This document shows positions 36,207-47,962 of a stretch of DNA of 64,000 nucleotides, in pieces. The stretch's first letter is position 1. Each line of letters starts with the position of its first letter. Source of the stretch: Euwallacea fornicatus (Eukaryota; Arthropoda; Insecta; Coleoptera; Curculionidae); the NCBI RefSeq assembly GCF_040115645.1, contig NC_089547.1, positions 3,038,001 to 3,102,000 of the forward strand, given 5' to 3'. Made by a program: the position numbers and the translations under genes. The notes beneath the pieces were generated by a model that was not told where the DNA came from, did no database searches, and saw nothing but the letters and a program-made list of their open reading frames with translations.

Positions 36207-37013
36207 TACAGGCTGTCCAAGAAAAAACGGCTGCAACTATAACTCAGTGATTTAGAAACGCATTTTGATTAACTAGAAACCCAATAAAATGTTCTTTTTT
36301 AGCGTACGTCAAAGTTGATTTGTTTAAAACAATTTCGTCTGCTTCAAGTGGCAACTTCAGACTTTCAAATAGAGCTCCGTAATTTTTTTTTACACTTTTT
36401 AATAGAAAATATTTTTCTGAATTCGATTATGTACGACAAATTAATGTAAAAACAGTTTTTAACTGAACAATTTGAACAACATTAATTATGCAACCATCTG
36501 TATCGTTAAGGGATCATCTGTGATGTCCTACGCGTTTCGTACTATCTTATTCTATTGTATTTTCTTCTACAAAGATGCCTGACGCCATGGACCAGTGGAG
36601 CCCAGATGACACCTAGCGAGAAGGGACAAGATAAGACCGTCCTTATCTATTGAAATCCCATAATTCATGCTTACATGTTTCTGTGAGTAGATATGCCGCA
36701 AGTGTTTTTTTTGTTAATTAGTTCTTTAGTGGAAAAAATAGTTATTAGTGCTAAAGTTGATTTAGCATAAACTTGTCATACATCAACAACTTAAAAAAAA
36801 ACGTTTTCTATCAAAAAATGTTAAACAAAACTACCGAGCCCCATTTGAAGTTCTAAATTTGGCACCTGAAGCAGGGGTTCAGTTTTAAAAAATCACCTTT
36901 GACATTATTTAGTCGTTTGCAAGATAATATTTTATTTGCTTTTTAGTTTATCGAACTCTACAACTATCATAACTGAGTAATAGCTTCGCCCGTCTTTTTC
37001 GAGACAGCTTGTA
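36207..37013. mobile_element. TIR element C (TA-flanked MITE)
   Basis: An 807-bp element with imperfect TIRs of about 43 bp. Left end: TACAGGCTGTCCAAGAAAAA; right end, reverse-complemented: TACAAGCTGTCTCGAAAAAG. Both arms then share ACGG-C, AACTAT or AGCTAT and ACTCAGT. There is no transposase frame inside, so it is non-autonomous. Confidence 0.65.
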
Positions 37014-40000
37014 TAATATTAAAAAATAATGACAATATTTTTGCAAGTTCCCCTTTGTTCCGGGCTTTGCGGAGTAACTTAGCTGTGCAATTTTGTTACG
37101 ATTTAACAAAAGTTCTTATAGTTTCCGATGTAAATTGTGTATTGGTGCTAATACAGTATGTTCAAACTGTGTGAGTACGGGGCATGGAGTAAAGAAAGGT
37201 GTAGCTAATAAAAGAATTAAATTGAAAAATAATCTTGAGCGGTTATATCCAGAATTCGGATCGTACAGGGCGTTGCAAAACTATAGGATCGCGTTCAATT
37301 TTTGTCATATTACACGCAACCAATATTTTGTAGGATTGATAGATTCCCTGTGAAGTTACAAGCATTTTTCTCATGTGTTCGTGTTCTATCTCGTCTTCTT
37401 CACAAAAATTTAATGCATTTCATCATAAACTGGTCCTTCGAGCGCAATTTAGACCACTCTTTTTTAAACAGATATCTTCTAATAAACCCCAATATTAGCG
37501 GTCAGTCACTCGGTGGGCAGTCACGACAAAGCACAAATAAGAATAGCCGTTTCGCGACATCCAAATATCGAATTTCTTTTATACGCTTCACTCTGTATGA
37601 CCGGTAAAGTAAACTTCTTCGAGAAGTCGACAGGAGAAGAACCGGCAGGCACTATTTGAGGGCTTTTCCACCAAGGCAGCTTTTATTCCCCGTTTGTCCT
37701 TATCGGCAAAAGCACACACGAGCGGTCCGTACTCCGTACAGAGTAGAAATCGTGCGATCTTTTCTGTTACACATCGTGAATGACTGAGATTTATCACAAT
37801 CGTTTCCGGGATTTCCTTTTTCCCTCGTAAATTTCCGTGGGAAATTTGCACAGTGTCTCCTAAAATTGCTTAATGCAATTTGATGAATTAAGTGTGACTT
37901 TAAAACTTGCGCTTAGAACTACTTAGTGGGTTTTGGGAAGGTTTGAGTTTGATTGAAGCAGCTATTTAGTAAGCGATTGTGTAACAATGTATTCTTACAG
38001 GTAAGTGTCAAAAAATCGGGAAAATTGTGCGGTTAATAATTACCAAGAAAATCAGAGATTTGCAATTCTTATTAGCTAGGTCTATGAATTAAATTGGCCT
38101 TAAAATCGTATACTTGACCAAGACATGGTGATTTATTAAAGGCGGAATGCGTATTATAATTAAGCCTTGTAGGATTATATGATTTCGAGTGCCTGTAGAC
38201 ACAAATTACACGATCTTTTTGTTGTCACTACAACTGTGAATGAAGTACTTTGGCAATCGTTCCCAGGATTTACTTCGCTCTGTGGGAAATTTATAAAATG
38301 TTTTTTTCCCTAGGAAAAAAATTGGTTTCTATGGAAATTGGTTTGCAGTTAAAGTTGACAGAACATTAATAATTCGGTATTAAAACTGATGGCTACTAGG
38401 CTGGCTTCGTCTCAGTTTAGCCCTATGAATAAATGAGTAAAAATTTCAGCAGGTACCCATTTAGCATGTAATTATGTTTCTTTCAGGCATAACTCCTTTT
38501 CATTGGATTATTGAGTCTTCTATCCTTAAATGGCGCAAATGCATTTTAAATATTAGCACCTTCCTAAATAAATAAAACTGTGTGCAGTACTTTTGATACT
38601 GATTAGGAAAGGCGGAATTGAGCATTTGCGAGATGGCATAGAAGTGCTAAGAGTAAAAATTAAGTAACAAATTCGTAATCCAGATTTTGCTGCTGCTAAA
38701 TTTGGATAGGAAATATTTCCCAGTTTTAACCATTTGCACCTGCCAAGTTGGTTTTAACAAAATTTGTCACTTCCTTATACAGGCCATTGGGAATTTTAAT
38801 ACCCATGAAGGTTAATTTGAGATGGAACTGCTTTCACAAAAATACCTATAACAATTTACGTATCCTGGCTGTGAAATCAAAGCTGCAGAAAAGTCTCGAT
38901 TCAAGCTGATGTGAAATGTGATCGGAGAATACAGAAAATATGTGAATCTGATATGGAGTTTTGTTTCACTGGGCACATTAGTTATCTGGGCTTAGCTCTC
39001 GAAATATGGAAATAGAAACCCATCTCTTATTTGAAATTGTTACAGTCCGTTTTGAAATAAAGCATTCGTACTGAAGATAAATTTGGTTTGGTCCGACGTA
39101 TCTAGGTATGATTCATAATTATTCGTAGTAAATTTTAGAATCGACTGTGAGTTTTAAAGGGTAAATCCTGGTTTGTTTATGACACTTTCTGTGCGTTTCC
39201 CTTGTTTTTCTTAGGTTTTTAATATCATTAAGAAAAAAATAGCGATACAGCTCTTTTGTTTATAATTTTAATCAGTTAAAAGCTATTTTGTTTTACATTT
39301 TTCCCCACAGAAACAGGTTTTGTGAATTAAAACATGTTTTGAAGAGGCAAAACGAATGCCAATGTACTCGTAAAACTTTTTTTTATCATACTACATGGAG
39401 TTCACCCCTAGCTAATTTTCATACACGTTATTTTAGTTTTAGCATGTAGGTTTTCTTCCTAAAAGAAAAGAACACACGTTTAAAAATTTTATCTATTATG
39501 TTTCCTTTTCAAGCAGTTTATTGGCCGTATTGGTAAGCCAAGACGAGAATCCCATTTTACCCAAATAATATCGCGTGACAATGCTGAATTACTACTCCTA
39601 AAAATTATTCAAATTTCTTATAAAAGCGACTTATTTCGGGTAATTTAAGGGCATTACTGCCCTGTCGGAGCTAGCATTGAAGAACTATTTCTATATCCAT
39701 GGCACTTTGTATTCTCGGTTTCTAGAAAGCAATTTCATGTTCCAGATATTCGCATACAATTGCTCACTTCTTCGTAGCCAGGTTGAAGGCTTGTTTAAAG
39801 AAGCACGAAGTTTCATAAGAATTTAAATGCGATGATAACGAATACTATTCTAATTATAGCTGCCACCTGGTTGACGAAAGAAAATGATGAAACCGGCGGG
39901 TGTTCTATCAATCAATCAATCAATCTAACGAAACAGTTATTTATGCACAAATGGATCGATATTATTTGTTTACATCTTAGTTCCCATAGCGGAAATAAGG

Positions 40001-40138
40001 GTTTCCGAATTGTTTTGTTTCTGCGGCATATCGCCCATGGCAACGGGCTGTAAAGTAAAAATGACGCCTATTAATTTTTTAACCGCCTTTACCCCAATAA
40101 CTAGGTATAATAGTTTTCTATTTACATGTACAAGATTA
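37014..40138. other. Gene-free stretch
   Basis: About 3.1 kb. A slightly GC-richer patch at 37590-37850 has an 87-codon minus-strand frame with no recognisable family. A short (ATCA)n run lies at 39907-39925. No exon structure is convincing. Confidence 0.35.
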
Positions 40139-40612
40139 TACAGGGTGTGCGTTAAACGAGCGACAAAACTTCAGGGGGTTGCTCCCTGAAATATTTTAGG
40201 AAGTTACCCCATCACGATTTTTGAAAAGCCTCTTTCTTCCGAAGATACAAGGTGAGAAAAATACTCCACAATAGCTACATTTTATTACAAAGTATTACAT
40301 GAAAAACTCCTTAATCTATGTGTGTAACTCAGCGAGAAACCACTCTGGTGTTCTTGAAATAATTCAACAGTCAATCAGGAGAAGATTAGATTCTTGCATC
40401 CTAGCTCGAGGTAGTCATTTTCGCCAGTTCCTGAAGATTAAGAAGCTTTACATGTAATATTACGTAATAAAATGTTGCTATGGTCGAAAACTTTTATTTG
40501 TTTCTTCAGCACAAAGAGGCCTTTCAAAGATCATCAAAGGATAAAATACTCTTAGAATAGTCCAGGAAATGGCCCCCTGAATTTTTGCCGTATGTTTAAT
40601 GGGCACTCTGTA
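40139..40612. mobile_element. TIR element D (TA-flanked MITE)
   Basis: A 474-bp element bounded by TA on both sides. Left TIR: TACAGGGTGTGCGTTAAACG; right TIR, reverse-complemented: TACAGAGTGCCCATTAAACA. The arms stay alignable through a CAAAA-TTCAGGGGG block, about 42 bp in all. It has no coding capacity of its own. Confidence 0.75.
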
Positions 40613-40839
40613 TAGGAAAACATCGGTCGTATTTGAACCTCTATACGTAGAACTGGTTGCGAGAAGGACTGCATTATCAAATGGAATCGATGTCCTCTCC
40701 TTCGCATCGTGCATGAAATTTTCGCGGCGGGACCAATCTTCGTTTGCCCAACGTTTTACGGCCCAATAATATCTCTTTAATCTTCTACATGCGAGTCGTA
40801 TATTTTTTTATTTCTCTTACATCAAGGGCCGTAACCGCC

Positions 40840-40892
40840 GGCGAGAGCGGCAATCATGCGATTCACAATCTCACGTGATTGCCGCTCTCGCC
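40840..40892. repeat. 17-bp perfect inverted repeat with 19-nt spacer
   Basis: GGCGAGAGCGGCAATCA at 40840-40856 is exactly inverted at 40876-40892, and the spacer edges (TG, then CACG) extend the pairing partly. The arms are much more GC-rich than the surroundings. It could be the centre or end of a transposable element or a structured RNA. Confidence 0.8.
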
Positions 40893-43661
40893 TGTGGCTC
40901 GTGCGCAACATTTCACGCTCATATAATGAGAGATACCTCCTTCGCTCGTGATGTAAACAGCTAAGTGCGGCAAAGTTACTTTCCCGCACTGGCAAACTAA
41001 GCTTGGTTCTAGCGACAGTTTTTGACGGTTTCTCAAATACTGCGTAGCGAAAAGTCCCATAATTTTTTTTCCAGAGCTACTGCGAATTGACATGCGTGAC
41101 AAATCATTGAAAAATCGAGCATTAAAGTGGATGACGAATGATCGATTTTGCATAGAATGAACAGACGCGTTAATGCTCAGTGGATGGAAAAATCAATTTA
41201 TGTATTTCCTTTTTAAAACTGCTTAATCTCTGACACTAATGATACTCTATTGCACACTTCTGAATTAAAAAATCGGATTTAGTTTTGTTTCACTTGCATG
41301 TAATCCTCGTAAATAATCAACAAACCACATCAAACATACAATGTCGCGGGTTTCACTTATTTCTTATAGCAGTTTGTCACCATTAATTTACATAATCCCT
41401 AGTTATACTTAGAATGTTTTTTTCATCTATTCATTAGATCGTTGCCTAGAAAAAAACTCACTTACAAGAAGTTGCTTTAACACTTCTAGCTTCGTGGATA
41501 ATAATCCTTCAAGTGGTTATTTATTTTCAGAGTCCGAGTCGCTATTTCTGAAAACGCACGAGGGCGAAAACATAATGCCGAAATTGAAACAAAGCAGAGA
41601 TGGGAGCTTCTGTCTTGGTTATTTTATTGTAAAGTAACTTTTACTTTAACTTAACGTACATAACTGTACGTGTTTCAGGGTGATTAGGTGCTTTAAATAT
41701 CGCTCTTTTAGAGCACTTTAAATATAAAGGCAAATTTAAACAGATGGAAAAGTTACGGAATAAACTCACCCACCCAATAGATTTCATTCGCATGTTTTTG
41801 CTGATAAAAATTAATCAATCTCTGCTTAATTTAAATCTATCTACGATTATTAAAATCGCCCACAAAAATTATGCATCGGCCCAAATTTCGCCAATAAAAC
41901 ACCCGTAAATTTTAATTAACCGCACTTGCCCAAGTACAGGATGATTATGCAGAGGAAGAAGATAATGGAATAATATTAAATACCACTTGCTCAGTAGATG
42001 CCAGTGGTAGTAATTCAATAAAAATTATAAGTGTTTGCGGATAATAGGATGCCCAGACCCATGATTCATTCGGATAAAGACACGAACGATATAAATCTTA
42101 GGTCGGTTTGAGATTATCTTGATAAAAGTGAAGAAATACTGCCTATTAATTAGTGCTTTGAATTATGTAAATTCTAATTAATCACTCGATGTGTGTCATT
42201 TAAGGGTTTACGAGGGTCTGCAATAATTATCCTTCGAGTGCATGTTCTACAGCATCTGTCTGTCTGTTGATTTCATTACATTCGGATCAGTGCAGAAAGT
42301 ATGAAAATAGTGGTGCAGTTCAGATTTTCGGGATTTTTGATTTTAATGAAAATTCGACCGAGTAAAAAAATACCATGAAAAAAACCATGGGTGTGTGATT
42401 TAAAGGGAGTTACGAGGGGACTCCTATAACAAATCCGTGTTATGATCATACTCGCATTGCCCATTCAAAAACGCGGAAAATACTGAAACCGTCAAGGTTG
42501 TTTAACGGATTTTCGAAAATTTCTGTCAAACTGAAAATGCAACCATGTTCGCATTGAAAATTCTCGATTAGATTAATTTGAAACGTAGAATTTTTTTGAG
42601 TAAATTTGAGGGATTTTACTCTGATCTGGACGAACTTGGTGGTTAAAGGCCATTGTAAAGTTTCAAATCCTAAATTAGTGATTTTTGCCGTGCGGGTAAA
42701 CGACGGAACGCGGCCTAAAATACTGCAATAGATATTAAAATTAATGTTCCTTCGTTTTTTGGAAAAATCTCTGATACTAATATAATCTAATAATCAGTGA
42801 CTGGAGTGACAAATCCCGGCCAAGCCGCCAAGATCGGCCATCAATCACTATTATCGAATAATAAATGAGCGTATTGTGAACATGGTGGCATTGATTTTAC
42901 ATGCATTGAAAAATTTCGGGCTACCCAGCATACCATCGCCAGCGGTCCCATAAACCTGTTTCCTCGGTATTTAGCTTTAATTATGGTACTTTGGCACCGG
43001 GAGTTACGTAGTTTTCTTTCCTATATTGAATCGGTTCACTCTGGGATAAATTGAATTTCATATGGTTGGTTATTATTGCATGATATGGTCTAGTACGTAA
43101 TATTTTTTTCCATCCTTTTTAATACCAGACATGCAGCTAGAAAATAATGATAAGCTTAACAGTTCTGGCGCGTTTTTATAATGAAGATATTTTTCTTTAT
43201 TTTGAATTCATTTTATGCTTGGAAATACCTCACTTTGGTTTTAAGTGGGATTTTGTATAGTAAACAATGTATTTAGATTAACCGCACCGAAACTAATGAG
43301 AAAAAATGAGGATATAATAACCTTATCTGAGGAATCGGGATGAGGGAATTTACTCATGATTTCACCAGAACATGAGTTGCTGCTATTAGACGATATAATA
43401 TCGATCATTCTAAGTGTATTCTAATGTCTCGTAATTCACTGGAAATTACAGGCTACCGGCACATGTAATTACCAATTGAAATTTATTGAGTGTAAAGACT
43501 TGGAAGGAAGGTGTAAACTGAACCACACGAATTGGAGTGGGGACGATAACTACAACTGAGTGATGACCAATAAATTGATTTAATTTAAGTTACTGTTGCT
43601 TCAATGCCTCAGAGAAATTGTTTATGATCGCAAAACGGCAATGAAATTGATAATTTCTATT
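40893..43661. other. Gene-free stretch, rich in TAATTA-type motifs
   Basis: About 2.8 kb without genes. Between about 41760 and 42200 the sequence is complex rather than simple-repeat and contains several ATTA/TAAT core motifs. This could be regulatory DNA, but nothing in a single sequence proves conservation. Confidence 0.3.
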
Positions 43662-44198
43662 GATTAAAGTAATAGAATCATGTAAGTGCAGACAAATTGA
43701 GGTCGTTCGCTGAGCATCGCACCTCGCCCCTCACATTGCCGCAGAATGAGGAACAAAATATTTTGTTTTTGACCGGCGAGGTACTTGAAACTTGTTCTGT
43801 GATTGGTTATGTCGACTCCCCCACTCCCCCCATACGGCAACAGTGCACGTTGCGTTTAATCAGCAGTATCCCATATGTTCTCTCTGGTGGAAGGACCAAA
43901 TGCACGCTGAGGGTAGAGGAACGGAACGTTGGTGTTGCTCGAGGGACCAGACCAAATTTAACATAAACACAACGTAATTAATAATAGCCACTATATGAAG
44001 GAGTCTCGCGGGTCATCATCATTACCAGAATCAGTCACTTTTACTGCCTCTCGTTCGAAACTAGACAAACGGCCTACGATAAACGGTGATACGAATTTCT
44101 TCATTATGGTAATCAGGAGCGATGTTCAATTCTTGGCGAGGCGAATGACGAGGTGAACGTGGAGGTGTCCGGCGAGGGGCGATGCTTCGCCACGTTTG
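43662..44198. mobile_element. TIR element A, copy 2 (inverted)
   Basis: About 537 bp in opposite orientation to copies 1 and 3. Its reverse complement begins AAACGTGGCGAAGCATCGCC, matching the left end of copy 3, and contains AAGAATTGAACATCG, the TGATTAAACGCAACG block and GATGCTCAGCGAA. It appears truncated at the other end near 43662. Confidence 0.72.
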
Positions 44199-45329
44199 CA
44201 TCCTTCGAAAAGATCTACCAGATTTGTTACATAATTGACGAAGACACCATTAACATGTCTCATTTGCCCTTTTTACAAATCGCTATTATACGCAACTTCC
44301 ATCGAAGTCAAATGCACGAACAACTATACAAAAACTCCTGTAAAAATAAGCGAAAGAAAAGTAACATGCACAGATGACAGGCATTCAATAATTCATAAGG
44401 TAATTATCAAATCAATCATCCTTGTCCACGGAGTTATTGGATTCCTGACTGTCTCATTCAGATTTATGTTTGATGGTTTGGTCCCTGTAAAAAAAATACA
44501 GTGGGGTGACATCCCAGGTATGAACAATTCGCTTAGGAGTTGCTCTTTCCTGCCCCCTCCAAAGCAGACGTGTCCGGTTAATGCAATTTCACCAGGAATT
44601 TTCCCCCTTGGAAAATATTGCTTCAAATTACTTTTATAAGTAATGATATATGATTACACATCAGCATCTAAGAAGCAATTGCAAGGAAGTACGGTGGCAG
44701 CCTGTTCATTAATTTAATGATCAATGAATGTTTAGTAGATAATGAGGTGCCTAGGCATATATTTTTATTTTCAGCATCAGGAAGCATTTAAGAGCATTTT
44801 AAATTAGTGACAGGTGTTATTAAATTCTATCGTGCAACTTAAGACCTTTATAGCCAATAGATCAAACAACGGTTAACTTTATTTCGAAGCTAATTCGAAT
44901 GGAATAGCCGATTCAGATAAATAAGCCCCGATAACAAGCACCAGACGTTTAAAAAATTGTCGGCATAGCTGTTTGGACTTAAAAAATGTCAAAAGCATAA
45001 AACACGGTCTGTTGTTCGGATTTCAATGGAATTAGACATGGCTATATTATGGTAGACCGCACCCGATTTGCTAAATTAAGCACAAAAAGGCAAAGTGAAT
45101 CTGTCTTTTAAAGTATTCCGCTTGAAGTTAGTTTATTTATTACTGGAAGCTTAATCATGAAAGCTGGAAGTCCATTAGGATTGTAATTATTTCGGTTTCC
45201 AACACCTGTTTACCGAAGAATGTGAGGCGGCTAATTCGTTCGAGAATGAAAAACTTTGATTTGATGTTTCTTCCCAACCACACAAGCGAAAGATGGAATA
45301 AACCATTTTAGGGTGACATATCACTTTAA
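44199..45329. other. Gene-free stretch
   Basis: About 1.1 kb. A plus-strand open frame of 134 codons at 44235-44639 shows no recognisable family and overlaps an antisense open frame; I do not call it a gene. Confidence 0.35.
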
Positions 45330-45886
45330 ACCACCAAAAATGATTAGTTTCTTCTTTGGAAAAATGTCTTCTTTGGCATTGAAATACATAACCCATTATG
45401 AAAAATTGCTGATTTTTGAACTTATTTTCCACATGGGCATTTGTAAGTTTTCGAAGGCGTGGTAGAGTGAATAGGGATACTGGATGAGGTAAACAAAAAT
45501 GTAGTAACTAATATAATGGATCCTGATCTAACCTAACCTAACCATAGCCAAACTCACCATATCAATTTTAACTGTTTTTAAATTATATTATATGTTTGTT
45601 TTTATTTGGGTAAGAATGGTTTAATTAGGTTCGTTCAGGTTTTGTTGGCTTTGGCTAGGGTTAGGTTAAATTAGGTTTGCTTATATATTTATTACATTTT
45701 TCAACTCTGTTAATTCTTGTTTTATCTCACTCCACCCAGAACTCTTATTCACTCCACGGTTCCGAAAGCTTGCAAATACTTATATGAAAAATAAGTTAAA
45801 AAAATCTGATTTTTTTTTCTTAAAAATCACCCATTACAATATCAAAGAAACCATCTTTTCAAAGAAGAAACTATTAATTCTTGATG
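45330..45886. repeat. Long imperfect inverted repeat (foldback)
   Basis: The arms 45330-45565 and 45630-45886 are imperfect reverse complements along most of their length, with the centre near 45600. Matching blocks include TAGTTTCTTCTTTG near the outer ends, ACTTATTTT, TTTGCAAG/TTTGTAAG, GAGTGAATA and, near the centre, CTAACC units with TAGCCAAA. No coding frame is shared by the arms. This is a foldback-type repeat or two copies of one element in opposite orientation. Confidence 0.7.
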
Positions 45887-47279
45887 GGTTAAAGTCATGC
45901 GAACCCCTTTTTAGCTGTTGAGCTCCCTGAGGCTTCCGATGTTAGTAATAAACCTTTTGAGTTGTAAGCATAAACTTTAATGCTTACAAACTTTCGGAGT
46001 CAAAGCTACCTGCTGCCTTTTCTGTCCAACCAACACTTTGAGGTACTGATTATTACTCAACTATAGTTGACTTCAGATATTACTCAGTTACAATTCAATT
46101 CAGTATCACTTCAGTTTGTTTGCAAATCTTAAAGCAACTTCAAAAAGTTGAAAATTTAGAGACAACTTCAAAAACCTCAGTACCTGTTACTTCAATTATA
46201 AATTTGACATAACCTTGATTACGACAGTTCCAGAACTTGTAAATAAGGAAAAAACTTCACTTTGGTTACTCATATATTTTGAAGTATAATTAAATTAATT
46301 AGACTTCGATCAAATTAATTAAGGCTGGAAATTTAGGTTATTTCAAAATTTTTAAAAAACTTCACTCACTAAGTTTACTCGAAAGTTTTACGGCAACTTT
46401 AGTCAAGGCACTTGGAATACTTGACGTTACTTGAAAAGTAACAGTTTAAGATTGCTGATTATTTTTTGCTTGATATTTCTCAATCAATGTGAGGGATGAC
46501 TTTATTTATTTACTATCGTTTTAGATTAATCTCATTTCCAAAAATATGCATATATTTCTGAGAACTGAAATAAGATTATAAATACTTATTAAAAAAGTAA
46601 AAAAAAAAACAGATAACACCTCGTAAATCATGACATTAATCGTGACGCCTCATTAGACACTCATTTCCATTACATTATGGTCGATTCGCTCGCTAGGTAA
46701 ATAACAAGCCATATGCCTGTCATTATTAACCTGTTTTTTTAACTGGTTTGAGAAAACAGACGATAAAATGTACTTTTATAGTCATTCAACTCACCCTGTA
46801 ATAGTTTTTTTTTATGTTAGTAGGGAAAAAAGAGTTAATGCAGTTTGTTAGTTCGCATTAAGTCCTGAAAGTTCTGAGATTTAAGTTAATGTGTTTTTCA
46901 GGTTATCCCATTAACGTCAAAATTACGTTTTACATGTGTACACTGACAGTTTGACACTAGAAGTCTGATTTGACAGACGTCTATATAGTTAAATTTACAC
47001 AAAGATATGGAAAATTTTGTAGTGAAAGCCGTATATTTTCTATTTTCGTCGAGCTCATTAAAGTTATATCAGACCAGAAGAAAGGATAAGAGGTTAATAT
47101 AAATAAAAGAACGTGGGGAAATGTTGGGGCTAAACATGGCTCTGGATGGTCATTTTCAAGATCAAGAGCCGCCATCAATCGAAGCCTTTAAGGTTGGGTA
47201 ATAATTATGGACATTAGTGGAAAAAAGAAATGAGTAATTTTTTTTTGGGGGGAGAATAAAAAAAGAAAAAAAATGTAAC
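45887..47279. other. Gene-free stretch
   Basis: About 1.4 kb, strongly AT-rich, with many short CAGT/ACTTCA-containing phrases around 46020-46450 but no clear array, gene or element. Confidence 0.35.
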
Positions 47280-47962
47280 AGATGTCCAGGTGAACTCTGC
47301 GCATAGGACAGAAACGTGGGAAACCAGTTTTTATTTTTTGCACCTTCATGGATTATCCAATTGAAAAATTTTTACATGGAGGTCATAGTTCTCAAAATGA
47401 GCCTCATTCTGCAGTTTTTTCAATTGTCTAACCAACACAGCTCTAAAGCTGTGTTGGTTCAAAACGCCTTCAAATATCAAAAATTTGAATGTCTCGCGTA
47501 ACCGATCGAGGCCACCATTAATCAGTCAAAGTCAGGATTAAACAAACACAAAATCTCTAACCATAAAAACGTAAAAACGCCAAGTCAAATAAATGTTTCT
47601 TTTTTTATTTCACCTTTTACGTAAATGTAACAAAGAAGAAGTGAAAAGAAATAAGTAAGTGAACGAAAACAAAAAACTTTAACATTATTTACAAAAATAT
47701 TTACAGCGCTTGTTCGAAGAGACCACCCATCAATCTTACCAATCGTGGCCTCGCACAGTTACGTGGGAAATTCAAATTTTTGAAATTTAGAGACGTTTTG
47801 AGCCAAAACAGATCTAATTAGAAAATTTAAAAAATGATGAACGATCTTGAGTACTACGACCTTCATGCAAAGTTTTTTAATCGGATGATCTGTGCAAGCA
47901 GAAGAAAAATAAAAACTGATTTCCCATGTTATTCTCCTATAGCCAGGGTTCACTTGGAGACA
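47280..47962. repeat. Long imperfect inverted repeat with about 210-bp spacer
   Basis: The arms 47280-47525 and 47735-47962 are reverse complements at roughly 65-70 percent by eye. Reading each from its outer end: CAGGTGAACTCTG or AAGTGAACCCTG, then ATAGGA, CGTGGGAAACCAGTTTTTAT or CATGGGAAATCAGTTTTTAT, CTCAA, CAAAACG, TTTGAAT and GAGGCCAC. The layout fits two oppositely oriented copies of one element or the two long TIRs of a 680-bp element. Confidence 0.7.
47430..47459. repeat. Perfect 13-bp hairpin inside the left arm
   Basis: AACCAACACAGCT, loop CTAA, then the exact reverse complement. The other arm of the long inverted repeat lacks this structure at the equivalent place, so the hairpin arose after the arms diverged. 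Confidence 0.8.

Noticed and set aside
37245..37594. Possible further TIR element between a TACAGGGCG and a CTCTGTA
   Set aside because: The ends look like the TACAGNGTG type, but the arms do not pair beyond about eight bases.
37588..37851. 87-codon minus-strand frame in a GC-richer patch
   Set aside because: Composition is slightly exon-like, but I recognise no motif and found no partner exons.
44235..44639. 134-codon plus-strand open frame
   Set aside because: No recognisable domain, overlapped by an antisense frame, no convincing splice context.
45531..45546. Interstitial telomere (TTAGG)n tract
   Set aside because: Only about three TAACC units occur, with an inverted degenerate counterpart in the other arm of the foldback. 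They are part of that repeat, not a telomere relic.
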